Shown piece by piece: positions 1 through 7,957 of a stretch of 12,936 nt of DNA; within the stretch, counting starts at the first letter, position 1, and every line of letters begins with the position of its first letter. Made by a program: the position numbers and the translations under genes. The stretch is from Echinostoma caproni. Taxonomy: Eukaryota > Platyhelminthes > Trematoda > Plagiorchiida > Echinostomatidae. Below the pieces are notes generated by a model that was not told the DNA's origin, searched no databases, and saw nothing but the letters and a program-made list of their open reading frames with translations. The DNA is taken from positions 32,867 to 45,802 of the forward strand of contig UZAN01042258.1 in assembly GCA_900618425.1 (NCBI GenBank), given 5' to 3'.

Positions 1-60
1 TGAAACGTGATCTATGTCTTTCAAGATGGTTAATCATACATCACAAACTGATCTCATTTG

Positions 61-276
61 ATCGGTTCAATTTCGACTTCCGATAACACTATGGGGAATG
101 GGTGGTTGAGACAAGATGAGCCGGATCAAAAAGGTGGAGGAGTGTGTAAATGTGGCAGCTTTGCGGCATGGAAAGTTTTGTGGACATACTGGGTTGTATC
201 GATTTTTTGCGGATCCCGATCACGCATTCGAGCACACAGAAGGATAATGGGCGATAGTTTTTGTGTGCGTGCTTGA
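61..276 (+). CDS. Weak candidate 3'-terminal coding segment, unassigned
   Basis: An open frame of about 70 codons runs to a TGA at 274-276. A canonical AATAAA (284-289) follows almost at once, which would mean a very short 3' UTR. The frame has a basic, Cys/Trp-containing middle (VCKCGSFAAWKVLWTYW) and ends FCVRA. No good ATG or splice acceptor fixes its 5' end, and I recognise no family. The closeness of stop and poly(A) motif is the only support, and both could be chance. Confidence 0.12.
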   Translation: MGSISTSDNTMGNGWLRQDEPDQKGGGVCKCGSFAAWKVLWTYWVVSIFCGSRSRIRAHRRIMGDSFCVRA

Positions 277-283
277 CAACGTC

Positions 284-289
284 AATAAA
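284..289 (+). promoter_or_regulatory. AATAAA poly(A)-signal-like hexamer
   Basis: Exact AATAAA eight bases after the TGA at 274-276. The downstream sequence is not clearly GU-rich, so support for real 3'-end formation is weak. Confidence 0.2.
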
Positions 290-1370
290 GATACCCGCAT
301 AAACCGATCAAACAGGAATACCCATTGGAAATAGTGGTTTACTCTGTTCGAAATGTTCGTTTTCAAAATTTATACGTATCCTAAATTTTTGAATTGAACA
401 GAGCAAGCTAACAACCCCCACAACAACTACTACTATCATTGTTACTAATAGTATTTGCACTTATATTTCATCCTCAGACATTAAAACGTGATAACGCGTT
501 TTAGATTGACTCATGACATCGACAGGACCGACCATATGTGTACGTTTCATGGAAATAGCGTTCAGAAAACGAGATGGTTTAAACAACGCAACATGTTTCC
601 AGCATCCGCCAAATCTACTAATGGTTCATGGCAGATTGTTCATTTCTAATATGTCTAAAATGACGTAGGAAGCATCCTCTCGGTGCCACTTTAATTTAAC
701 ACCTAAGATTCAACTGTGATTTGTTTCTCGCTTTTCAATCTACTGTCTATAGTTAACTTCTTTATATTTGTTCTGTTTTGGGTATAAATTTTACATCCTG
801 CTCAGGCGAAAATTGTCTCCGAAGTTGTGCATTCTGAAGTGCACTACTCCAGATTTGATCATCCCTTCTACTAATACTTCTTCTTCTCTGTCGTCATTCT
901 TTGAGACTAAGTTATTTCAGCATATTTCACGTGTGCTTTCTTTTTACCAGGCAAAAAAAAACATTTTCTGTACTGTATGGAAGACCTCTAATTTTCCGGT
1001 TCCCCCTTCCTGAAACTGGTATCACTTTATTTAGACGGCGAATATTTGAATTAGCCCATTTGGTTTTCAAGAGGCATTGTTGACAACCGTGCGTGTGGGT
1101 TTCAGTCACATTTAAAGATATCTATCATTGTATGTTCGATTAAAGGAAGCAAGTTGAAAGATGGGGATAAAAACATTGACTAGAGTCAGAATAACTTGCT
1201 TGAGACAGCTTTGGATCATAAATACCACTCTGTCCGAAAGACACATTTTCGGGGAATGGATTCCGTGTGCTTCCCTGTTTTGCAGAAAAACTGCAAACAC
1301 TGTGTGCACTGAGTTCATCGGATGATTGTTGTTGTATCATGATACTAAATGTGTGTTATGATAAGGTAAA

Positions 1371-1389
1371 GATATATATGTATATATTG
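1371..1389. repeat. AT-rich dinucleotide microsatellite
   Basis: Short alternating AT/TA tract with one G interruption (gatatatatgtatatattg). Confidence 0.7.
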
Positions 1390-1665
1390 ACATGGACACG
1401 TGTAATAACGGTTGCTTCATGACTTCTTGCATACTATGGTTCGTGTCGACTGACAGGTATGTTCCGCTTTGGTGATGAGGACTTCACCAGGAATGAAAGA
1501 CAATCCGGTTTGAGATGGTGCTGTTTAGGCTCAGGCGAATTGAATGGGAGCTTCGGGATTCATTCGTGTCAAAGAGAAAAAGATCGCAAAATGAGCTCAC
1601 CTGATATTAGTTAATGAACCTATACGGAACAATCTTTACACCTGTTGAGGTGGCTCACTTTTGGT

Positions 1666-1682
1666 CGGCGCGCCGAATTCGG
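1666..1682. repeat. Two overlapping 10-bp palindromes (GC-rich)
   Basis: CGGCGCGCCG (1666-1675) overlaps CCGAATTCGG (1673-1682). Both are perfect palindromes, giving an AscI-type site abutting an EcoRI-type site. The tract is much more CpG-rich than its surroundings. It could be chance, a repeat remnant, or a linker-like artefact. Nothing else in the flanks looks like vector. Confidence 0.5.
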
Positions 1683-1858
1683 TTCTCAACAGCACCCCTA
1701 GTAGATGGATACTAACCCACAGATAAATTAAATTTCGTCGTTATACAGTAGGGTAACTGTGATGGANGATGGATAGCACACATTTGCTTACCATTTTATA
1801 GCCTCTCCTGAAAGTGAGATGTTGCTGAACTTATATCGCTCTATTAGTCAGCATGTTC

Positions 1859-1864
1859 AATAAA
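1859..1864 (+). promoter_or_regulatory. AATAAA followed by GU-rich sequence
   Basis: AATAAA followed directly by TGTGTGC, the usual order for a poly(A) site. No convincing exon lies upstream on the plus strand, so it is an orphan signal. Confidence 0.2.
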
Positions 1865-2274
1865 TGTGTGCATATAAACCAAGAATCGAAGGCCACTGAG
1901 AATGGGCTGGACTATTCTCACTTAACTCTTTTGATCAGGTTCCCACTTCTCATTCTGCAGTCAAATTAACCAATACAAATTCTTCCGAAGGTTATCGATC
2001 TTTACCAAACGCGTTAGGACGTATCTTATGAAGGTATCAGAACTCAAGATTGGTCAGTTATCCAACGTGGATGAACCAATGAAGATGACTGGTTTTATAA
2101 TTTGGATTATATTTATGGTCACTTCAAAGGGACACGTTGTTGTTCACGCTCATCGATCCCCGGGATTTCTATGCACCGCTTAAGGCATGTGCAGTGCATG
2201 ATCAGTATTTTTCCTACTGCAAATATTTTTTTGCAAAGCAAGAAGAAGTAAAGACGGACCTTTCATAGTATTAA

Positions 2275-2415
2275 GCTTGGATTAGGGGTAAGGGTTTGAC
2301 GGCCCAAACCGGATGTTCGGGTTTCGAGTCCTGACATGGACACAAAAAGTACGCACTGCTGACGAGTCCCAAACCGGACGAAACAGCTGACCAGTTCTCT
2401 TTGTCGGTCATCACA
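2275..2415 (+). mobile_element. tRNA-like SINE with hammerhead ribozyme (Sm-alpha-like)
   Basis: The 5' part looks like a tRNA-derived Pol III promoter. An A-box-like AGGGGTAAGGG lies at 2284-2294 and a near-canonical B box, GGTTTCGAGTCC, at 2320-2331. The B box sits in a possible T-arm: TCGGG pairs with CCTGA around an 8-nt loop. A hammerhead ribozyme follows within about 30 bases. A tRNA-like head plus hammerhead is the established layout of schistosome Sm-alpha-type retroposons. The element is non-autonomous and would need a retroelement's enzymes. I cannot define a 3' tail or target-site duplication, so both ends are approximate. Confidence 0.7.
2332..2410 (+). ncRNA. Hammerhead ribozyme, type I, probably inactive copy
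   Basis: Core CTGACGA is at 2359-2365. Helix II is GTCC (2366-2369) and GGAC (2376-2379) around loop CAAACC, followed by GAAA (2380-2383). Helix I is ACTG (2355-2358) with CAGT (2392-2395). Beyond an internal loop it continues as ACAAA (2342-2346) with TTTGT (2400-2404), then TGAC (2332-2335) with GTCA (2407-2410). Helix III is minimal: C2384-G2389 around AGCT. Cleavage would follow C2391. The expected U of the cleavage-site triplet is A (2390), giving GAC instead of GUC and losing the pair with the last A of GAAA. Self-cleavage should therefore be strongly reduced. All other core residues fit. Confidence 0.85.
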
Positions 2416-2849
2416 AACATTTCCATCGCATTGATAGTACCAGCAGTCTATTGGGAAATTCTTATATGGAATGCTTTTCTAAGGAATGCCCTTTTACACA
2501 ACATCCAAGCAAAAATGTAACCTCGTCGGGCATACTAAACCAGACAGTAATCGCCGAAACAGTTTTGTTATATCCTTGAAAAGATATCCTTTCATCACTC
2601 ACTGTGGGTCTATGACTCTTCTAAAAAGAATTTTGAATCTGGTGTGTTGAGAATAATGTTTTATAGTTGACCGACTAAAATTGACTAACCAGGATACCCC
2701 TGACACCAACACCGTAGGTAGTGTATGAATGGATCACTTATCGCATTCGTTAGTTCACGTGACCTATCCAGGGCCTTCATTCAGCATGTCGTTCGCCAAG
2801 TTTTGCTGATTTCTTGAAAGTGGCGACTGATCGCTTTAGGGGCAACGTA
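2416..2849. other. Gene-poor stretch, nothing recognised
   Basis: No coding-like frame, repeat or RNA structure stands out between the SINE and the minus-strand frame that follows. Confidence 0.5.
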
Positions 2850-3140
2850 TCACGTGGTTTGTGCAGGTAATCTACCTCTTATCTCGATCGAACTGCATTG
2901 TTTCAACAGCCGCTGCATCCTGGAAATAACGGACTGAGCTAATCCTGATAAACGAACTGTGACGGTCAGTTTGATTGTTTTATCATTTAATGGGTGGTTT
3001 TCACTACTCCTTATTTTGCCAATCGAGAAATCGATATGCACCAAATTGCAAGGCCTTGTTAAATTTATAACATCAGGAATGTCATAAGTCATCAAAGACA
3101 TCAAATAATAAAATGACTGTCCAGTGCTAAGGCTGGACAT
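2850..3140 (-). CDS. Unassigned 96-residue open frame
   Basis: Opens with ATG at 3140-3138 (A at -3) and stays open to TGA at 2850-2852. Its codons look coding-like (many A/G first bases, varied third bases). The product would be soluble, with a mixed N-terminal half and a basic C-terminal part (SRMQRLLKQC). No signal peptide, membrane segment or known motif is visible. A usable 5' splice site (AGAG then GTAGAT) lies near 2868 just before the stop, so it could be a first exon, but this is untested. Chance openness is the main alternative. Confidence 0.2.
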   Translation of the reverse strand: MSSLSTGQSFYYLMSLMTYDIPDVINLTRPCNLVHIDFSIGKIRSSENHPLNDKTIKLTVTVRLSGLAQSVISRMQRLLKQCSSIEIRGRLPAQTT

Positions 3141-4010
3141 AATTTATAAGCTCTTTTTATGTTCATTGTAAAAGTTTTCCGTGTTTAGTTATCACCATTT
3201 TCAAGTTTATCTAATGATTCACAGCACAGTGTGTAAATATAAAAATAGAGAAAGCGATTATCCACATCTTGGAGGCAAGTGAAAAAGGTCAAAACACCGT
3301 GAAACGGACTGATCACTTTCGGATGCGCTAAAGCAATTTAAGAAGGGGAATTTTTGTCACATATGTACACGTATAACGTAACGAATCATTATTTAACCCA
3401 ATCCTGTTAGACGGTGGTTGTATTATTCGAACCATAAATTGGAAACAGCTTTTGAGTGAATTTGACTTTGAAACCGCGCAATACATACGTGGACATTAAA
3501 CTGAAAGTTATCATTTTTTATCCCACTCCCATATATCGTGTTGGCTTATTGATATTGCTGCAAGTAAAATCCCATGTGAGATTCTGCATTTTAGTACGGA
3601 TTGGTCAGTAAACGCGGTGTCGCAAACTGTCGTTTCCCATCAGCTTGAATTGGTTTGCGCCCGGGACATTCGAGACTTTCACTTCTTTCCTATCTGCAAA
3701 TCTGCACACATTTCTAAGCGGTGTGTATATAAATAGAATAATGCCGTGGGGAATAACATCGAACACTAATCCCCTGAAACTCTAACAAAAGCTTATAGAC
3801 TTCGGTTCTGTAATCACGCAGCGCGCATTCGCTTGACTTATTGAAAGGTGGGAAATGTTTCAATTTAAGAATATTGTTCGTCTACTCATGAGTAATCAAA
3901 ATAGAAAGCCATACTCATTCTGGACTCCAACTTCTGAGTACTACTAATTTTCAGTCGAACATTGGGAATAAGGCGTTTCCGATTCATCAAAATCTGCAAC
4001 ATCAAAACAC
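3141..4010. other. AT-rich gene-poor stretch
   Basis: No convincing frame on either strand. The one notable motif is the TATA-like sequence at 3726-3736. Confidence 0.5.
3726..3736 (+). promoter_or_regulatory. Strong TATA-box match
   Basis: TATATAAATAG contains a full TATAAATA consensus. The first ATG downstream (3741) gives only a 13-codon frame, so no product can be linked to it. In AT-rich DNA such matches also arise by chance. Confidence 0.2.
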
Positions 4011-4013
4011 GTT

Positions 4014-4019
4014 TTTATT
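4014..4019 (-). promoter_or_regulatory. AATAAA poly(A) signal, minus strand
   Basis: On the minus strand this reads AATAAA. It lies about 200 bases after the stop of the minus-strand frame 4217-4650 and is followed by a T/G-rich tract (CGTGTTTTGATGTTG). That is the expected order of a vertebrate/flatworm-type poly(A) site. Confidence 0.35.
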
Positions 4020-4210
4020 GAAAAAATCATCAAAGTTGAAGACTATCCGAACTTAACGCACAAAAATATAACAAAAATGAACGAAGACAAATGGAAACCG
4101 AAGAGCGCTGGGAACAGAGAAATCTAACTGATTACGTGAAGATGTACACTTTGAAAAATAAATAAATTCACAAAGAAAAAACAGTGATACTTCAAAGAGG
4201 GGATTTCGAT

Positions 4211-4218
4211 TATAAATT
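4211..4218 (+). promoter_or_regulatory. TATA-like box upstream of ATG 4263
   Basis: TATAAATT about 45 bases upstream of the ATG at 4263. It matters only if the plus-strand reading of this block is correct. Confidence 0.18.
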
Positions 4219-4650
4219 AAGCCAGTGTCATCTGGGAGCGATTGTGCGAAAGCGTTTTCAAAATGGCATCTCGCAAGTTGTGCGTTCTCGAAGCTGTTCT
4301 ATTCATTCCGTTCTTTATCCGACTTGCTTCGGATGGGAAAGCGCTGGGTGGGCGTACAGAGGCATGCGCGAGTGCCTCAAATGAACGTTTTATTGCTGAC
4401 ACGGACTCTCGGTTCAAGCTGGGAACATCGATCGGGGGTGTTTGTGTACTATGTGCTACTGGTGCACATGGTTCTCCAGATGCCGCTTCAGTGTGTGACT
4501 GCGTTGGACTTCGTTCCGGGGTGGATTGTTCTGATTCATTCACACGATCGGCCCTCTTAGGATAAGCTAATGAGTCCATCGTGGACGAGCTGCATTCCTC
4601 TTGCGGAGGTCCACATGTTGGCTGGAACTGTGGTGCGTTAGACAGCAATA
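4217..4650 (-). CDS. Candidate 3'-terminal coding exon, disordered Ser/Thr/Pro-rich protein
   Basis: On the minus strand, a polypyrimidine-containing tract (about 4665-4700) leads to ATTCCAACAG ending at 4651, a plausible 3' splice site. The frame then stays open for about 144 codons to TAA at 4217-4219, and AATAAA follows at 4014-4019. The product is hydrophilic and low in order, with Ser/Thr/Pro/Glu-rich stretches (ESEQSTPERSPTQSH) and a basic C-terminal region. It has no recognisable domain and resembles a disordered tail. The frame stays open upstream of the proposed acceptor (to about 4720), so that boundary is not forced. A plus-strand frame (4263-4565) overlaps it, and only one is likely real. 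Confidence 0.35.
4263..4565 (+). CDS. Alternative reading: small Cys-containing secreted-protein-like frame
   Basis: ATG in good context (CAAAATGG) starts a 100-codon frame. It opens with a signal-peptide-like segment: a basic start (MASRK), then hydrophobic CVLEAVLFIPFFIRLA, then small polar residues. The rest has six further Cys, including VCVLC and CDC, and ends in TAA at 4563-4565. A TATA-like box lies at 4211. It matches no Cys framework I know. It is antisense to the minus-strand exon candidate, and third positions of the two frames coincide, so one may be a shadow of the other. I rank it second. Confidence 0.22.
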   Translation: MASRKLCVLEAVLFIPFFIRLASDGKALGGRTEACASASNERFIADTDSRFKLGTSIGGVCVLCATGAHGSPDAASVCDCVGLRSGVDCSDSFTRSALLG

Positions 4651-4963
4651 CTGTTGGAATCCAATCGGAATAGACATGAAGGATGAGGAGGGGTAAAAAG
4701 TAGACATTTTATGTCACTTGTGCACAATCAACCAAAGTGCTTTCTTTGTTTCAATCAAATGAGCTACTTTGCGAACCCAATCAAAGGTCCAAAACTGAAT
4801 TGAATCGTGTGTCTTTGTGCACGATGAGTTTCCTCATGATACACTTACTATCGGTGGTCAGCGGCATAGGTCCAAATGACATCAACCCCCGGCCCATGTG
4901 TTCAGACGCCCCCACCTTGCTACCAGCTTATCTCCGTATTTCTGTAAATCTCTTTTAGTCTCN

Positions 4964-4974
4964 CCCCCCCCCCC
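4964..4974. repeat. Poly(C) tract beside an ambiguous base
   Basis: Eleven consecutive C directly after an N at 4963. The length is probably uncertain in the assembly. Confidence 0.8.
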
Positions 4975-5033
4975 GCTAAGTTGATTGACTGTACACAACT
5001 CTATGTAATGCAAGCAATTATTATCAATGCTAA

Positions 5034-5055
5034 TATTATTATTATCATCATCATT
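5034..5055. repeat. ATT/ATC trinucleotide microsatellite
   Basis: ATTATTATT followed by ATCATCATC-type units. Confidence 0.75.
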
Positions 5056-5414
5056 GTCACTGATTTGGGCTGCACCTATGATGTGTACCCTATAATAAAA
5101 CAACCAGCAAATATGAAAGCTAAAGGGCAGAGCAAGCCAAAATATGTGAGTGCCAAAACTACTATAGGAAATGCATCAAAAAGTACAGCATTAATGACAG
5201 ATGGAACTGAGTTTAAACGAAATAACTTCAAGCTTTCACTCCGAACAATGAAATGCGTTACACCACAAGGGACTTTGTATTACTCGTCAGACGATTCCGC
5301 TTGATGAAAGAATGCACTTTAAAGATCCAAGTATCACTGGTTTGTTGCCCTTGATGAAGCCGGTAGATGCATTGAATGGTTTATGTGAATCGTCCGTTGA
5401 TCATATGAGCGACT

Positions 5415-5510
5415 CCGGTTAGGCTGAGTGGTTTCACCGAGTCACTTTCTTTCACTGAATAATGGAAATATTCCTAACCATCTTTCTCGAGATGGTTCAT
5501 TCCTGAAGTC
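5415..5510 (+). mobile_element. Possible tRNA(Leu/Ser)-like SINE fragment
   Basis: AGGCTGAGTGG (5421-5431) matches the Pol III A-box TGGCNNAGTGG at all but the first base. GGTTCATTCC (5494-5503) is a one-base-short B-box. The 62-base gap between them fits a tRNA with a long variable arm. An 8-bp hairpin, AACCATCT/AGATGGTT (5476-5497), lies between and overlaps the B box. The cloverleaf is not intact, so this is at best an old tRNA-derived fragment. No ribozyme or tail is seen. Confidence 0.28.
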
Positions 5511-5542
5511 GTAACTGGAAGAAGGCCTGGAACAATCACATT

Positions 5543-5899
5543 ATGGTACGAATAACTTGTTATTTAGATCATGTTAGGTTTCCAGATTGGTCACATCGGG
5601 GGCAGCTTAGTCAATGGTTAGATAAACTGATTGACGTGGAAGAGTGTTCTGAGGAATTTCCCTTGTGCATCTGCACGCGTTCATTGCATCTTAGCCTTCT
5701 GCCTCTTTTCCTCTCTACTCCATCGGGAGAGTCGTCAAAACGCAGCAATCTGAAAAAAGGCACAGAAGTGCAAGGCGATTACAGCTACACTCGCTCAAAC
5801 CGAAACCTGCATGCTGGATTTTATGGATTATTCGAGGCCCGCTGCTCTCGAAATCCGTCTCCAAGATGCAAATCACGAAACATTATGATCAGGTTTTAA
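5543..5899 (+). CDS. Unassigned 118-codon coding-like frame
   Basis: ATG at 5543 to TAA at 5897. Possible 3' splice sites (TTGTTATTTAG and TTTCCAG, before about 5566 and 5582) lie inside its start, so the true 5' end may be an exon edge. A moderate 5' splice site, CAG then GTTTTA, occurs just before the stop. The product has an acidic part (LIDVEECSEEF), a short hydrophobic stretch (LHLSLLPLFLSTP) and a basic Arg/Ser/Asn-rich C-terminus. No family recognised. The next feature, a foldback repeat, begins 50 bases downstream. Confidence 0.25.
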   Translation: MVRITCYLDHVRFPDWSHRGQLSQWLDKLIDVEECSEEFPLCICTRSLHLSLLPLFLSTPSGESSKRSNLKKGTEVQGDYSYTRSNRNLHAGFYGLFEARCSRNPSPRCKSRNIMIRF

Positions 5900-5950
5900 C
5901 GCTTAAGTGCCTTACTTGGACTATACGCATTCTCAACATTCTATGATCCC

Positions 5951-6085
5951 ATCAAAACAGAAAGAGGACAAATGTCGCGAGATATTAACATCTCATTTAA
6001 TCTTCTCAGTCGCTGACTTAAAACAAACAGGCACATGGGATCAATCAATTATGGTGAACGAACGCGCACAAACATACAAAGATCA
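5951..6085 (+). repeat. Left arm of foldback element
   Basis: Pairs with 6159-6304. A frame crossing this arm encodes FSVADLKQTGT, and the same peptide is read from the other arm on the opposite strand. The 84-base core differs at about 8 positions, 5 of them third-codon positions in that frame, which is weak evidence of coding ancestry. Confidence 0.75.
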
Positions 6086-6158
6086 CCTTATGTGCACAGA
6101 AGTTTTTGATACAAGCAGTCCACTTACCGTGGAGTTGACCTTTTACTCCTAAATTTAG

Positions 6159-6304
6159 TAATCTTTGTATGCTTGTACACGTTCGTACACCATAATTGAT
6201 TGATCCCATGTGCTATATATGTGCCTGTTTGTTTTAAGTCAGCGACTGAGAAGATTAAACGGAATGTTAACATTTCGCGACAGTTGTCTTCTTTCCGTTT
6301 TGAT
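6159..6304 (-). repeat. Right arm of foldback element
   Basis: Reverse-complement partner of 5951-6085. It carries the 11-base insertion TATATATGTGC near 6215. Confidence 0.75.
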
Positions 6305-7095
6305 GAAATGGATAAAGGGAACTCAATGCTTAAAATTCTATGATCTACCGGCGCACCAGTGTCCCTCGGACCCTCACAGTACACTCATATTTTCAGAAGG
6401 CCCTGGTCGAAATCTCAGTTTCACTACCACATAAAATTAGCGGTTTAAAATTGCAGACCACCGCCATAGTTTATTGTGGATTCAGNTGCATAAACCTGTA
6501 TGCAGTTTCCCTCTGAGCTGTGCACGCCTACGTGTGCATCTACTATCTGTTATCTGAATGCAACCCAAACAGAGGTGAAATGACACCGGAGACAGGCGAT
6601 TGAGCGCAGTTCGCAAACTCTGTTACCATACTGGACGGGGTGACCGTTACACACATTCACTTACTGGTTCCCTTAGAGTCGGGGCCGAATTCACAGTAGT
6701 CCATTTTGTGATCGAATGTTGCTGGTAGTGTACAATAAGCACACACGCGCACCAACGGACTGACCAACGAAATGACCTTGAGAATCGTATGATGTCGTTA
6801 CCCCCTATCAAGCACGATTGCCCGCCACTAGACATACAGGTTGCCCAATTGATCGCGCAACTGAAGCTTCAAATGTGCTGGCCTGGTTGGTTGATTGAAG
6901 CATGAGGTAGGCCTTTGTAGTAGAGTGAATAGGTTCGACTGTGGCATTATGCTTAGACCGTAACGTGTACAATGGACAAACCCATGTTATCAGTGCTATT
7001 TAGACAAATCTCTCAACAGTGAAAAAACGAAACAGAGATCAAATTTGCGTGTAGTGTGTACACTAAAGCTTGCTTGACCTTATGATAAACAGTCA
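6305..7095. other. Gene-poor stretch, nothing recognised
   Basis: Only short overlapping frames. One N at 6486. GTGTACAC-type palindromes recur just downstream (near 7056 and 7247) without an obvious role. Confidence 0.5.
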
Positions 7096-7130
7096 TTGTC
7101 TCGCGATTTCATTTAATCTTTTCAATAGCT
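7096..7130 (+). repeat. Diverged fragment of the foldback-arm family
   Basis: Shares TCGCGA, TTTCATTTAATCTT and a TCA-GCTG ending, in the same order and orientation as the left arm (5974-6016), with one gap. It would be a solitary relic about 1.1 kb from the foldback pair. Confidence 0.35.
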
Positions 7131-7171
7131 GGGTATGATATGGAATAGTCGAAGTTTGGAAGTCTCCATTG

Positions 7172-7316
7172 ACGTCATAACCGAACGTAATAACCGAACA
7201 TAATCGAACTATTGAACCCGTTCCGGAACTTGAGCAGATGCGCTGTGTGTACACTATCGATCTATCATTTCAATTCATCCGAACGTCATAACCGACTTTC
7301 AGAAGCCCACGTTCGG
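7172..7316. repeat. Short ATAACCGAACG-type repeats and a hairpin
   Basis: Near 7175-7209 the motif ATAACCGAAC/ATAATCGAAC occurs three times in tandem at 11-12 base spacing. The variant GAACGTCATAACCGAC recurs at 7281. CCGAACGT (7279-7286) then pairs with ACGTTCGG (7309-7316) around a 22-base loop. No function can be assigned. Confidence 0.45.
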
Positions 7317-7781
7317 AATGTGTTTTTGTGGCCACATAGTGCACAAAATCCGTATTGAGCACACCAATACCGCATCAACATTGTTGTCCATTTCAGAATG
7401 ACAACTCGGATGAGGAAATGAAGACAAAGTTCATCATTCTAAAGGATGTACACTCACCGCGAATAAACCAATGCGTCACCAAACAACTGTGAAATTTCAC
7501 TGCAAATTACCAGGTAAAACTAAATTTCGTGGTCAAAACTAAGTCGGAAGGAGGGCAGAAGGAGCCAAAACACCTACGATAAATGCAGTGTATGCATCGA
7601 CTACCGGATTGGACAGAAACTCACCGTTCTGGTTAGTAAATCACTTCCTAACCATTCCGAATGATCGGAAAAAGAGGAAAATCTGTTAACACAGTATTTA
7701 CGCATCTATTTTAATTGAAAGATGTGTTAAGGGTATACGATTTACGCAGCAGTTATCGATTTAACCATACCTTGTGCAATT

Positions 7782-7855
7782 CAATTTGTCCGGATATCAT
7801 TTCAGTTTGTTTGAACATCATTTCAAGATGTCTGAACATCAGTTCAAGCTGTCGT
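7782..7855 (+). repeat. 21-bp tandem array, about 3.5 units
   Basis: Three full units start at 7782, 7803 and 7824, with a partial unit from 7845. The unit is roughly CAAGNTGTCYGRAYATCATTT. The same unit recurs in the other two copies at different copy number. Confidence 0.8.
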
Positions 7856-7858
7856 CTG

Positions 7859-7957
7859 GTCGACCTCATCGGCGCTGACAAGCCACCTAGCGATGTCTGG
7901 ATGACCACCATGCAGCACAGATTTCTCTACCTCCCGTTGAAACGCGGGGGTCAGTTG
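7859..7957 (+). pseudogene. Possible remnant of a repeat-encoded protein (copy 1)
   Basis: Thirty-three codons open with VDLIGADKPPSDVWMTT and continue MQHRFLY. Copy 2 (8360-8458, minus) reads the same peptide with D to E and M to V changes. Of 14 base differences, 9 are at third codon positions, 2 at first and 3 at second, as expected if an ancestral copy was translated and selected. I recognise no protein family in this segment. Confidence 0.35.

Larger units (their letters stand above)
290..2274. other. Gene-poor stretch, nothing recognised
   Basis: Only short, mutually overlapping frames occur here, with no coding-like run. I see no tRNA, rRNA or known transposon protein. Small items inside are an AT dinucleotide tract (1371-1389), a GC-rich palindrome cluster (1666-1682), and an AATAAA at 1859-1864 followed by TGTGTGC. 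That hexamer has the shape of a plus-strand poly(A) site but no frame upstream of it. One N lies at 1767. Confidence 0.6.
4661..5410. other. Mostly anonymous stretch with simple repeats
   Basis: Contains a poly(C) run next to an N and an ATT/ATC trinucleotide tract. A plus-strand frame ending at 5304 (YYSSDDSA at its C-terminus) is open for about 100 codons. Its first part is only the trinucleotide repeat (Ile run), and I see no motif, so I do not call it a gene. Confidence 0.4.
5951..6304. mobile_element. Foldback element: long inverted repeat with ~135-145 bp arms
   Basis: The sequence at 5951-6085 reappears, reverse-complemented, at 6159-6304, with a 73-base spacer. The arms are about 90% identical by eye. 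Shared blocks include TTTAATCTTCTCAGTCGCTG and TTAAAACAAACAGGCACAT. The right arm has an 11-base extra TATATATGTGC that partly duplicates its neighbour. A transcript would fold into a long hairpin. I see no transposase and cannot define a target-site duplication. It could be a foldback/MITE-type element or two head-to-head copies of another repeat. Confidence 0.75.

Noticed and set aside
901..1340. Several 60-80 codon frames on both strands
   Set aside because: They overlap each other on both strands, lack splice or start context, and show no coding texture.
3438..3450. GGAAACAGC as a hammerhead 3' core piece
   Set aside because: No CTGANGA element or helix II occurs upstream.
5285..5295. 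TCGTCAG as a minus-strand hammerhead core
   Set aside because: No TTTC with a helix II partner lies at the proper distance, and no cleavage triplet is present.
4981..5304. 107-codon plus-strand frame as a gene
   Set aside because: Its beginning is a trinucleotide microsatellite encoding an Ile run, and the rest has no motif or splice support.
6924..6945. AGGTTCGACTGTGG as a tRNA B-box
   Set aside because: The closing CC is missing and no A-box or T-stem is found around it.
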